Source: Physocladia obscura (taxonomy: Eukaryota; Chytridiomycota; Chytridiomycetes; Chytridiales; Chytriomycetaceae). From it: DNA of 36,645 nt. This document shows, in pieces, positions 1-10,340 of this stretch (its first letter is position 1; each line of letters opens with the position of its first letter). Where the stretch lies: positions 1 through 36,645 of the forward strand of contig JADGJH010000047.1 of assembly GCA_027596945.1 (NCBI GenBank), read 5' to 3'. The position numbers were made by a program, and so were the translations under genes. Below the pieces are notes generated by a model. It was not told where the DNA came from, made no database searches, and saw only the letters and a program-made list of their open reading frames with translations.

Positions 1-143
1 ACTTCTTCAACTGTGTTGCCTTCCACAGTCATGTGGGGCCTTGTAATATTGCTGTGCTGCTTTCTATAGGTTTTGATCATTGGTACCAGCTTGATTTTGT
101 ACTTCATGCATGGGTTCACTACAAAAGTGGCTGAGGGTGCCAT
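1..143 (-). CDS. Orphan repeat gene, family A, partial (runs off left edge)
   Basis: An open frame of 47 codons starts at the ATG complementary to 141-143 and is still open at the window edge. I recognise no known domain. Its second half, with YRKQHSNIT followed by MTVEGNTVEEV, matches a frame on the minus strand at 18066-18269 (YKGQHANAS, VTVEDDTAENV). That similarity is the main evidence that it is or was coding. The surrounding DNA is poor in CpG, as in the window's transposon remnants, so a mobile or repeat-associated protein is likelier than a host gene. It lies divergent to the family B gene at 220. Function unknown. Confidence 0.4.
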   Translation of the reverse strand, partial: MAPSATFVVNPCMKYKIKLVPMIKTYRKQHSNITRPHMTVEGNTVEE

Positions 144-219
144 GCTCCAACTATATATTTATAATTATTCTCAAAATCTTATTTTTGCTACAGATTTCAA
201 TTAATTCAAAAGCCAAGTT

Positions 220-727
220 ATGCCAGCAACAGCACCTGCACAAACAGAACAATCAGTTCTTGAAAATGAAGAAATTTTTGCAGCAGTTATCCACCATCTT
301 CATGCCGCTCATCCCAACAAGCAGGTCCAAGATTTTATCTGGCAAGAATGGGCCAACAAAATTATTCAAACAATACCTGCACATGAACATGAAGCAGCAA
401 TTCAAGAATCTCCTCCTTGCCATATCCAACATCTTTTTGATATTCAAGTCAATTCTGTTGAGTGCATGCTGGAAGTTCGTAATAATGTGCAAATTGCCAA
501 TGATCTTGCTGCTGAATATCAAAATCAAATTAGTAAATTGAAAAGAGGCATTCAAAGTATTCTCCAAGATTTAGATACATTTGGCAACTTGTTTAAATAG
601 ACATATTTTTGATGGAATTATGTTGAATTTGCAACCACAAACTCCAGAGAATGAGAGCATTCTTGGACTGATTCTTGATGCACCTGATGTTGATTATTCT
701 GAATTTTCTGATCAAGGAGTAGATTGA
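220..727 (+). pseudogene. Orphan repeat gene, family B, nearly intact copy with one frameshift
   Basis: The main frame (220-600) encodes 126 residues with no recognised domain. It looks alpha-helical and holds the motifs EEIFAAVIHHLHAAHP and AAIQESPPCHIQHLF. A second copy on the minus strand near 17350-17880 carries QEHFDAIISYLKTAHP and TAIQRLPPDQIACLF. After the stop at 598-600 the next frame continues with RHIFDGIMLNLQP and an acidic tail to a TGA at 725-727. The paralogue has EHILDGMVLALWP in frame at the same place, so the left copy has a frameshift around 585-605, unless a tiny intron explains it. No function can be assigned. An element-encoded protein is likely given the CpG-poor repeat setting. 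Confidence 0.55.
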
Positions 728-1358
728 TATATTTTATTTGGTTTAGTGTGTTTGTTTCTATGGTGTCTTTGTTGTTTCTTGTTTTGTACTGTTATTTTTT
801 TTTTTTGTTGTTGTATTTCTGTGATTAAAAAACAAGTTCACTTTAGTTTACATTATTGTATAAATTCATTTAAAACCAATAGCACTGATTATATTACTTT
901 TATGTGCAATTTGAGGATCAAACTGGCCTGCTGCAACATATCTGCATTTTCAAAAAATTGAGCAATAGTCATAATCATTGAACTGTTTGAGAGATTTGCC
1001 AATTGGCACATCCAAATTTATTTCTGTAACAAATCCTTCCTTGTAATTATGACAGCGTTGAGTTTTTAATGGTCCAAAGAAAATTTTGATTGGGCTGTAT
1101 GGAAGGTGAACTTGATTCTTTATTACCAAAACCACCAACAAACACAATTACCAGAGAATCACCATTTCTGACATTAATCAGAAGTTATGTGTACATGTAG
1201 TACTTTGTGTGATGAGGAAAATAGTTGAAAAGAGTGATAAGTTTTTTATTTTGTGTTTGCGAAAATTGTGGACAATGGAAGAAAAAGAATAACGAAGAGA
1301 ATTTGACCAGAAAAATCCTTATTACATACAATCATGATATAGATTGCAACATGCGTCA
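728..1358. other. CpG-poor non-genic stretch
   Basis: AT-rich sequence with T-runs and very few CpG dinucleotides. Short open frames exist on both strands, but none shows a domain, splice pattern or paralogue I could recognise. It is probably decayed repeat DNA belonging with the family A/B region. Confidence 0.5.
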
Positions 1359-1652
1359 ATGGCCAATTCCAATGCTCAATCAGCTGAATTTCAAACAGCA
1401 CAAGAAGCTGCCAAAGCTGTTCTGGAAATATTTTCCAATTCAAGTGTAGGATTGTCTGTGAAAACAAGTATCAGTTAAGACAGACAAGATAATTGTCTCT
1501 GATCAAATTTACAGCTTTGAAGGGGTTCAATTAGCATAGCAACAGGCCCTGGATAAATTGCAAAAAGGAGATATGATCAAACACATGCAAAAATCTGTTG
1601 TGAGAATGTTTATTTGGTTGAAAAAGTTGCGAAGCAATGCAATGGCATTGTA
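1359..1652 (+). pseudogene. Broken helical ORF of unknown family
   Basis: A 39-residue frame begins at ATG 1359 (MANSNAQSAEFQTAQEAAKA) and stops at TAA 1476-1478. A second frame then continues through DQIYSFEGVQLA, a TAG, and QQALDKLQKGDMIKHM to a TAA near 1652. The composition is Gln/Ala/Lys-rich and helical, typical of coding sequence and unlike random AT-rich DNA. A frameshift plus an internal TAG (compatible with CAG to TAG) suggests a decayed gene. No family recognised. Confidence 0.3.
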
Positions 1653-2161
1653 AACAATGAACTTCCCAGTAAAATACCACAATGGTTCAAGCATAGGTCA
1701 TTTGCATTGTTTTCGATCTGTTTAAACTATGCCCTCACTGCAATGCTCATAACAAAAATCAATTAAATATGCATCTACAGACTTGTAAACAAATTGATTG
1801 ATATCTCATTAATATTCATCTTTTTTTGTTTCAAAGAATATGTGCTTTCTCCAATGTTTACTTTGAATAAAAAAAATTTTCCTTCTTTATTTTTGATGTT
1901 CAAATACAGGTGGTTGGTTTCTAATCATAATAAAATGGCATTTATTGTTGGTTATTTTTTTCGGTTGTTGGTCATTTTGAAAGATTCAGTAACACCGTAT
2001 TTGTGCAGTTCATAAACTTTAAGAAGCGGCAAAATAATATCCTGATCACAAAAATTCGTTCGCATTCTAATTGTTGCACCTTTTTGTGCGTGTGACATCG
2101 AAAAGAAGACTGTCAAATCTTCGTTTCTCGATTTGCAAAAAAAAAATCACAAACAACAAAC
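1653..2161. other. Intergenic region upstream of calcineurin B
   Basis: AT-rich sequence. CpG becomes more frequent from about 2027 onward, which probably marks the start of the host-gene domain and the calcineurin B promoter/5' UTR. No defined promoter element can be named. Confidence 0.4.
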
Positions 2162-2999
2162 ATGGGAAACAACTCAAGGAAAGTAAATAGCGATCCCAAT
2201 TATTGATCAGTCTCCTTTAATCTGTAATCCACACTCCGTAAGCTGTGTTCCACGATCTGCCGTTTTTCTTTGTTTTCTCATGCCTGATGGTATTAACCTT
2301 ATATACTATAATAACAGCCAGCTCGAAGAAATGGTGGCGTCTTCAAACTGTGAGTATCTCTGTTTATCTCTGTTATTATTCTTTGATCAATTTGTTCCCG
2401 CTACAGTCACCGCTGACGAGGTTTCAAACAGAAGACACTCTGTTTCCCACACATTTTTCCTAATCTTTTTCGCCTGCAGATTCAAAGACTTTACAAAAGA
2501 TTCGTCAAACTGGATAAAGACGGTTCTGGAACGATTGATAAAGACGAATTTCTTGCGTTGCCGCAAATTGCAAGCAACCCACTTGCTGCGCGATTGCTCT
2601 CGGTACTAGACGGTGATGGAACTGGCGATGTTGACTTTAAGGAATTTATCAGCGGTTTGTCGGCCTTCAGCGCGAAAGGGAAAAAGGAAGATAAATTAAA
2701 ATGTACGTGATATTGCCTTTGCTTTTGAAGAGATTTTCATCTTATTTATTATTATAGTCGCGTTCAAAGTCTATGACATGGATCGTGACGGATATATTTC
2801 AAACGGAGAACTGTTTCTTGTTTTGAAAATGATGGTGGGCAATAATTTGAAGGATCAGCAACTTCAACAAATAGTGGACAAGACAATTATGGAAGCCGAC
2901 AAGGATATGGACGGAAAAATTTCATTTGAAGAGTTCTCCAAAGTTGTTGAAAATACTGATATTGCACGACAGATGACTCTTGAAAATGATCGTTTCTGA
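2162..2999 (+). CDS. CNB1: Calcineurin B regulatory subunit
   Basis: Ca2+-binding regulatory subunit of the protein phosphatase calcineurin, which partners the catalytic A subunit (not in this window). Five exons fit phase and homology: 2162-2182, 2322-2349, 2407-2420, 2480-2702 and 2758-2999, giving 175 aa, the usual length. The product starts MGN, a classic N-myristoylation start. Four EF-hand loops are visible: [12 protein letters not shown] (about 33-44), [12 protein letters not shown] (65-76), [12 protein letters not shown] (102-113) and [12 protein letters not shown] (143-154). The stretch [20 protein letters not shown] is strongly diagnostic of calcineurin B. Exon 3 is a 14-nt microexon supplying most of FTADE. 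Exons 4 and 5 are very secure. Exons 1-3 rest on splice consensus, phase and the family's N-terminal layout. Confidence 0.93.
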
Positions 3000-4652
3000 T
3001 TACTATTTTGTTTTTCTTCATCAATATATGCGTCACAAAAACTTGAAAACCTTAAGAAATTAATGCCTTGAATATTGCCATAATTTTTATGGACAGAAAA
3101 CCGAAAGCTACACAGCAACACCAACCTGTGTATATAGTTAATTTTCGAAAATTTGCGCAACCAGACGCGAAAATTATTTAAAATATCACAAGCATTCAAC
3201 CACCCAATTTAATACATCACAGATATTTAAATATAAAATACTAAAATGTATTGCTTGAAATTTCTCAGTGAATTTCCTGGTTATATTGAGTACAAAGAAT
3301 TTATTAATATGTAAATTTCACCATTCAGCTCTTAATATTACTGATGTCTTTCTGTTTTGGATAATTGTGTTGGGCCAAACAAAAGCAATGCATCTATGAA
3401 ATTTACATGGGCTCTCTCAATTTTATTTTACAAGAAAGAGATTTTCTTCATTTAATTCCAATACATTCAGATATGTTGGCAGACTGAGTTATGGCATTGC
3501 TCCAAAATATTCAAGGTCATCAGATGCATCACCCAACAAAATTTGTTGAACATGCAAAAAATATTCATTCTGGTCTGCCAAATATTTTGATTATGTAGAC
3601 AATTCAAAAACATTTTTCACTAGTTAGGATTCTTTGCCCAATAAATATTTTATTGAAATGCTGGATTCACTAATATCCACTATTTTTGAGCAAAGAGTTC
3701 ATTCTGGAACTTTTGTCTTTGGCAAAAGACAGTTACAAGATACTATGGAGGCATTCACAGACTCTTGTACCAACAAATCTGAATATATCGGTGACCATAA
3801 CACATATATTTGCTGTTGGCACAGTCAACTTTAGTTTATTAATGAAGATATTAAACTATTTATTAACTAGACAGAACAGTGACATGTCTAAAGCCAACAC
3901 AAACTAAGTGAAGGAACCAACTTCCCCTCACAATAACATCAATCATTTTGAGTTATAAGCAATGAAAGAAAGACCACATTTGTTTGGTTATTCTCAAGGT
4001 GCCCCATGTGCACATTGCTGTTTTTGTTGGCTGTCAACAGCCAATATTGCTGGTTTTATTTTTTTCTTTCTCAATTGCTTTACTTTACAGTACCCCAAAT
4101 TTGCAAAAAGATCAAATATCGCCAATTTGAATCAACTCACTGGTCATTGGATTTGTATGCTGGTGAAATATGTCTTCTAAATTTTAGGTGGATTTGGATT
4201 TTTTGAAATTTTGTGTCTCAATAAAAGAACTTTTTCAAACCAGTTGGATTTTAAATACTGGCAATTTTAGAATAGTAATAAATTTCAGTGTCAAAATACA
4301 GCAGTAGGTTAATAGAGAAAAATGTTGTAATATTATTAGACAGAGTTATAGAAAGTAGTTTTCTATTACTGCCACCATATGAGCAGAAAAGATTTTGATT
4401 CACAGGTGTCAACTTTATTTATACGTCGACAATTGTTGGGTTATTTGTAAGCATTTTTAATTAAATTAAAAATTTTTATTGCGTTATTTTGACTACCGTT
4501 AAAAAATCAACCAATCTAGAAACTAATACCACGATTGCAATGCCTTTTACTATCAATATGAATGCACATAATTTGTAAGATCTATGGATAATGAAATGAA
4601 ACTATTGTTAAAAATACTTCAAAAAAAAAATTTCATTATCAAACTCAAAATT
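3000..4652. other. AT-rich intergenic region with decayed coding-like fragments
   Basis: Mostly CpG-free. Broken protein-like frames occur around 3500-3590 (for example MALLQNIQGHQMHHPTKFVE, ended by a TAG) and 3634-3831. No family could be recognised. The part near 4400-4652 regains CpG and probably holds the promoter of the next gene. Confidence 0.4.
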
Positions 4653-5433
4653 ATGATTTCCCTCGAAGTGAGTCCGTCACCTGAAGAAACAGTTACCATA
4701 GTATCCGAATCTCTTGATCGTCGTCGGTCAACGTCCGAATTTTCAAGTCATCATCAGTTTACCGAAAACGTTGCACACGAAGCCATTGAAATTGATTCTG
4801 CTGATCCAACTGTTATTCAAAGTGGTTCAACCCCGCCACCTCAATACGATGGAGTTTTTCAGTTGAATTTGCTTGTTGAAATACCGCTCGATTTCAGCAA
4901 ACCTGCACTTGAGTACTTTAATGTGACATTGCCTCCCCGATTAGAAGGTCGTGTGGCCAATGTGACGTTTGCGGCGAGAATGACCGAGTTGAATCATGCA
5001 CTTGCGACTTCCGAAATGCAGAGAAATATTCGGTTCACTTCGAAATTTGCAATTGTTACTGGCGTTACTTCCATTTTAGTTTCGTTCGCTGTTTTTGCGA
5101 TGGCTTTTGTGGCACAGAATTTGATCTTACTCAGTTTTTTGGCTTTCAGTGCTATTATTAACTTTATTTCCCCGCAATCAGCTGAGGTTGGTTGATCGTT
5201 TTGATTGTCTGAATTTTTAATATTAATAATAGTATACACGAAAAGCCGAAAAACTGGCGCGAGATTGGACAAAAGAGGATGCAAAAAATGGAATTAACTT
5301 ATCTTGGAGTATTAAAAAATCTTTCGGCGGAATTCGTCGATCTCGTATTGATTTGAGTGTTTGTGTGTTTGAAAAAGTTCGTCAGACCGAGGATGACATT
5401 GAAGCGCTGCCAATGTATGCGGAACAAGCTTAA
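4653..5433 (+). CDS. Two-helix membrane protein with PY motifs (putative ubiquitin-ligase adaptor)
   Basis: Two exons (to 5186; 5233-5433, phase 0) join to a 244-aa product if translation starts at ATG 4653. An upstream in-frame ATG at 4584 would add 23 Lys/Asn/Ile-rich residues that look like leader DNA, so I prefer 4653. A polar, Ser/Glu-rich N-terminus carries PPPQY (PPxY type). Two adjacent hydrophobic segments at about 132-153 and 156-172 form a helical hairpin. A basic C-terminal region (GGIRRSRIDL) ends in an acidic tail with LPMY (LPxY type). PPxY/LPxY motifs bind WW domains of Nedd4/Rsp5 ligases, so an Rsp5-type adaptor role is a reasonable inference. No named family recognised. Confidence 0.75.
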
Positions 5434-6478
5434 TAAATGGGCTACTTTTGTTTTATTTTATATTTAATTTGCTAATTTACATATGCTGGTATATCAGAAG
5501 GCTAGTTTTGTTTTTTCTTTTTGACACACTCATAACATTCAATTATTGGACTTTCGGGAATTTTGTGAATCAAGCTGACACCTTGATTTTTGTCTTCTTT
5601 ATTCCAACCTATGATGATTTTAGATACATTTTTGTGAGTTTGTGTCTTTCTAAGCGAAAATGAAAGTATCAAGGTTAAATGGGAAAATGACAACATTATA
5701 AAGTCTCACAGCAGATATCAATAAGTTTGTAGATTATTACATTCGCTTTCACTAGGAGCAGCTGCCATGTTGTGACATTTTAGCAAAGGCTTTTGGCTTG
5801 AAATTTGATTGGATAAAATAGTAAGAAAAACAAGACAGGCTTACTTTAGTTGCAAGCGAAAATTTTTTATCTGCACGAATATTGGTGACGAAATTGGGCG
5901 GATGGCAGAATGTCCCTTGTACATATCAATTGAAACTAAAAGTCTCAGATTTAGCTCAATTGGTTAAATTAACGCTGAATATTCGATTCTTGGATACGAA
6001 GAATTTATCTGGTGAATCAAGCTGGATTAGTATTGGCAGCTGAGTTTCCGCAATTGACGTAGTGACCAGGAAGACGAAATCGCTCTGAAGATTCATCAGC
6101 TGTTGTGCGTCAGATGAAGTTCTTTCTGTTACTCTATTTCAAATTATACACTTTATCGTCACAAGCTCTTTGCATTCATGAATCTATTGCCGATTAAAAT
6201 TCATAACATCAAGCAGGCTTAAGCGTATGTTATATCAGTATTTACTGACTGTAAAGATACTTGTTTTATTAGTTTTGAATTATATATAATAAAAAGGAAG
6301 ATCTTCAAATCGTAAGATTTGATAGCTCATAGAACAAGCTACAGCGACCAAGCACATCTCGAAATAGATGATGTCCCAACAGTTTTGGCTGACACTGAAG
6401 TTAGTTGTGTTTTGGGAAGCAATTGGGAAATGTGTTAATTCACAACAATTTTCAAGATTCAAGAAAATCAAATATTCG
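5434..6478. other. Intergenic region with a possible pseudogene fragment
   Basis: AT-rich. From about 5840 to 6042 the plus strand stays open for some 67 codons with ordinary CpG content and mixed amino acids (a segment reads SENFLSARILVTKLGGW), then hits TGA and later another stop. No homologue recognised and no convincing start. This may be an eroded host gene or a lost upstream exon of the following gene. Confidence 0.35.
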
Positions 6479-7006
6479 ATGCACAAGATTCTTTCGAAGT
6501 TAACGCGACCGCCGACGATATTTGGTGCAGTTGGATCATTTGTTCAGTGCAAATATACAATTCGCGCATTTGTTGCTCCAACGTTGGGAAATGCAAATAA
6601 GCAGCCGTCGTTACAGCCGCCAAAAAACAACAAAGGAAGCAAAAGCAAAAACCACTCTGGAACTGGACAGCAGCAAACTCCGCCGAACCCTCCAGTAAAA
6701 GGCTTTCTAGAAACGGTTACCAATTTGAATCCTTATCAGAAGCTATACTTTGCTTTAGGTTGGTTGTGTTTTCGCCTTTTTGTTCTTGCATGTTCAAAAA
6801 TCCATTCTGACTGAAATATCGAAACTGTAGGATGGTTTGTATTTTCTCTCTTGGGAGTCTGGGCAACGTATAAACTAGAAGAGCTTATGCCAACCCCGAA
6901 ACGGCAAGCTGTATCGCCCGAAATCGCTGCGAAATCAAGGATTGACTTGCTGCTTCTGGAAGAAACGGAGCAGGAACTTGAAGCAATGGCAGCGACTGAA
7001 AAATAG
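6479..7006 (+). CDS. Small probable mitochondrial single-pass membrane protein, function unknown
   Basis: Two exons, 6479-6758 and 6831-7006 (phase 1, intron 72 nt with GT-AG ends), encode 151 aa. The start at MHKILSKLTRPP is chosen because the 37 in-frame codons upstream are AT-biased and unlike the rest. The N-terminus is basic with few acidic residues, as in a mitochondrial targeting sequence. A linker of about 45 residues is rich in Gln, Asn, Pro, Lys and Ser. One transmembrane helix follows (LYFALGWFVFSLLGVWATYK, about 90-110), then a charged helical tail of about 40 residues rich in Glu and Leu. The layout resembles small inner-membrane assembly or accessory subunits, but I cannot name the family. 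Confidence 0.72.
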
Positions 7007-7202
7007 TGTTTAATGCAACAGATCATGAAAGAAAGAAAGAAGTTTAGCGAAATAAAATAGCTTTATTTGGCAATATAGAAAACTCCTGTAGCTGCCCTAC
7101 ATGGATTAGTTTTTCTGCGACCACCGAGTCTATCCTCCTACTGGCACTGTTGGGTTTGCTCTATGGAGACGGGAAAGTTGGGTTTGCAAAAAAATACAAA
7201 AG

Positions 7203-8313
7203 ATGGAATACGTTGAGGTGTGCTTGTCACGCGATCTTCACCGAACCAACTAAAATAATAGAAACTATTGCGCGCAATATCTTGCATCGTTTTTAGGGAA
7301 CCACGGCGCTTCGATACTTTCGGGAAATACGCGAATACTTAAATCCACTGCTGAAAGGATCAAAGTTTAAGGAAACTGGGGTACTGACTGCCGAGGAGTT
7401 TGTACTCGCAGGAGACTTTCTTGTGTTTAAGTGTCCTACATGGGCGTGGGCGGCGGGCCAGCCAAATAAGCGCAAGGTTTTGTTGTTGCTCCGCAGACAC
7501 TGATAAATCAATCAAATAAACAAACACACTGCGCAACCAAAAGGATTATCTGCCGGCCGAAAAACAATACCTTGTCACACGTAATGTACCGTGCCAGAAG
7601 CGCGTGGCGTCAATGGAAAACGAGTGCGAGGTCCATGATGATGACGATGAAGATGGCGATTGGGTAGCCACCCACCGAAACTGCGTCCCACAAACTGCAG
7701 CCTCAAACGTGCGTGATATTAGTGACGAAATCGACGATTCTACTAATGTGCAGCCATCGATTTCTGCTGATCCGGACGCGATCCCTGAAAATATTCACGA
7801 TATTCCCGACATGGATGAAGAGTTGGAATTGGTGGAAATGGTCGAAGAAGGCGATGATCTGGCTGTTATGTCAGGTAATAATGGCGGCAAATTTGTCAAA
7901 ACAAGGTATTTATCGATTTGTAAGCCACCAAAGAATAATATTGAATTGTTTTGCTTTCCAACAGAACTTACGATATGAGCATCACATATGACAAATATTA
8001 TCAAACTCCGCGGGTCTTTCTTTTCGGCTATGATGAAAATCGTAAACCTTTGACACCTCATCATATATTTGAGGATATATCACAAGATCATGCCAAAAAG
8101 ACAGTTACCATTGAATCACATCCGCATGAATCTCTTTCTTTGGCATCAATCCATCCATGCAAACACGGAAATGTTATGAAAAGGTTGTTGGATCAAATGG
8201 TTGAATCTGGAAAGGAAGAAATACGTGTTGATCAATATCTACTACTCTTTTTGAAATTTATGAGCAGCGTATTGCCAACAGTGGAATATGATTACACTGG
8301 TGATGGGTTCTAA
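7203..8313 (+). CDS. ATG3: Autophagy E2-like enzyme Atg3
   Basis: E2-like enzyme that transfers Atg8 to phosphatidylethanolamine during autophagosome formation, receiving Atg8 from Atg7. Four exons keep phase: 7203-7217, 7297-7476, 7544-7905 and 7965-8313, giving 301 aa. The N-terminal region reads [20 protein letters not shown], then PTWAWA and YLVTRNVPC, all characteristic of the family. A long acidic flexible region (about 90-165) follows. The catalytic core shows [16 protein letters not shown] and the active-site motif SIHPCKH (Cys about 251), then [18 protein letters not shown] and the conserved C-terminal YDYTGDGF. The first exon has only five codons (MEYVE). It was chosen because it is the ATG-plus-donor that fits phase and expected length, and it is the least certain part. 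Confidence 0.93.
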
Positions 8314-9568
8314 TTGTCTATTTTGTTTATGGATACACATGTATTAAAAAGTATTGTTATTCTATTTGTTACTTTTTGCTAATAATGCTTGCGCTGAATT
8401 GGCACAGTTTAATATCCAATTATGACTGCAGAATAAGTCAACACAATCAATCACATTTTTGAAGCAACAGAATTTGAATTGTTCAAAATCTCTGGGCATG
8501 TCAAGCTTCTTGATGACAAAAGTAGTAATGATGATTATCAGCTGTTTGGTTTATATAAATCAAGATTTTTGGAGGAAAGGATAGGGATGGAATGAATAAT
8601 GCGTTTGTTGATATTCAAATTCAAAATCAGCAGAAACAAGTGATATCTATTATTGTCACAAATTTCCCACCATTCATCAAGTGAATTACCAGAATAATAT
8701 TAATTAGCATCATCTTCTATTTCCCCTAGCATAGAAGACTAAATTATTTCTCTATCTTTCATTTTGATTACAAATATATTGGCCATATTTTGACTCTCTT
8801 CAGCCTCTGAACTTTTTGTTCAGCTTGAGTTTATTGGATAACTTCCATTATCTTTTTTTGTCTGCTCCACGATTTTGCAGTTAATGAAATGCACAGTCTT
8901 GTCAATTCCAATGATATTATTGTCACTATTTTTGAAGAATGAATTATTCTTGTAAGAGACAAATTGAGTTTCATTACTGGGGTTTCTTGAAGACCTGAAA
9001 CATTCATCAGCTATTTTTCAAAGTTTTGAAAATCTGTGCAAGCTTCATGGGGTTTTTGCAATGACCATTATATTACTTGGAACAAAAATTTCAATTTTTT
9101 TGATTTGCTGGAGGTTTGGTTGAATTGCTTTGGTGGGAATGGTCTACTTGAAATCTTTTCAATTGAAGGAACTTTCAACAGGCTTAAGTGTTTGGAGCAT
9201 TGTGCTTTTGTTGCAATCTCCATTTATGATTGTGTTGGTAAGGATTTTTAGCAAGAATTCTCTTTCTTTATTTTAGATTTTCATTGTTCAAAATCCTCAA
9301 TTACAAAATTCCAAAAACAGTCTTTAAATAAATCTTGCATTTTCCTCCCCATACAAAACTTTCTTGTATTAATACAAAAGCTTCTGTTTAATGATGGAAA
9401 TTGCAAGTCCACTGTTTTGTTCTTTACTTTTTAAGCAAATTGAGTGATTTCTTTCAATAAAGAGTGATCTGTTGATTCCTGGCAGCCACAAAGTGGAGTT
9501 CCCATTTCAATATTGTAGTCAATCTTAAAGTAGTAATGAAAGTGAGACTGTTTTTGATTTAGATGGTG
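8314..9568. other. CpG-depleted repeat DNA without a recognisable gene
   Basis: AT-rich, with very few CpG. Both strands hold protein-like but stop-interrupted frames. The longest uninterrupted one (9036-9251, plus) has no recognisable domain. On the minus strand, frames continue downstream from the acidic ORF at 9569-9742 through a TGA and a TAA, which looks like a decayed element gene. Confidence 0.4.
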
Positions 9569-9742
9569 TCAAAACTTCTTTGAAGTAGTACTTGATACAT
9601 ATGTTGACACACTAGGTGCAGTACTTCCAGCACCTTCACCATCATCATCATCATCACCATCATTCTCATTAAGATCTTCTTTCTCTGACCCAACATTGTC
9701 ATTCTCAGTACTACTACCTTCAATGCTCAATTCTTCATCCAT
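9569..9742 (-). pseudogene. Acidic ORF, probable fragment of a decayed element gene
   Basis: A 57-codon frame with an ATG complementary to 9740-9742. It is rich in Glu, Asp, Ser and Gly with a run of five Asp (NDGDDDDDGEGAGS), encoded by a GAT repeat seen on the plus strand as cat triplets. The same frame continues past its TGA for about 47 codons to a TAA and then about 40 more (segments EMGTPLCGCQESTDHSLLKE and FCINTRKFCMGRKMQDLF). The pattern suggests nonsense decay of one longer gene. No family recognised. The triplet repeat alone could produce the acidic run, so confidence is low. Confidence 0.25.
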
Positions 9743-10340
9743 GCTTTTGTTTTCAATCTTCTAAGAGATTTGGAAGGACCAGAGATAAGCTTCATCTGTG
9801 TATGTGCAGGAGATATTTTGTTCAGTCTCTGCTTCTTATGTTCTTTCTCCATTTCTATTTCACTTGCAGCATAAGTGTATTGCTATCTTTCACAGAGAGA
9901 AGAGTTCATTTGAAGTTTATTACAAATCTATTCTTTAGAATAAAAATTATTAGGTTCAAAAAATGTTATATATTGAGGCAAAACAAACCTTTTAAACAGA
10001 AGCAAAAAAAAAAGACAAGTGAAAAGGAAAAGGTAAAAGCAAATTCAAAAGAGTCTTGGAAAGCAATGCAAATGTGATGATAACATAGTATGCCAAGACC
10101 AACAATAAAATGACAGGTGCACAAGGGCAGAAAGTTCATAGTTTGTATTTTTATTTTAGTTTTTTAATTGGTATTGTTAAGATAAAATGCAAGATGTACC
10201 AAGATTAACAAATAAAAAGCAGCACAGTATGAGTCAAAAATGTTGGAAGCCCAATAATGGAATACAATAGAAAATTCATCTCACAAAGAGAATCAAAAGC
10301 AATGGAAATTGAATTGAGATTTGCAAGAACCAAAAGGAAC
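9743..10340. other. CpG-depleted non-genic stretch
   Basis: AT-rich and purine-biased, with no supported gene. An open plus frame at 9802-10077 is hydrophobic and then Lys-rich, without domains, and looks like a by-product of composition. Confidence 0.4.

Noticed and set aside
5945..6000. tRNA-like string (tagctcaattggttaa followed by ttcgattc)
   Set aside because: The D-arm 3' partner of GCTC is missing, the distance to the T-loop-like string is far too short for an anticodon arm, and no acceptor stem pairs.
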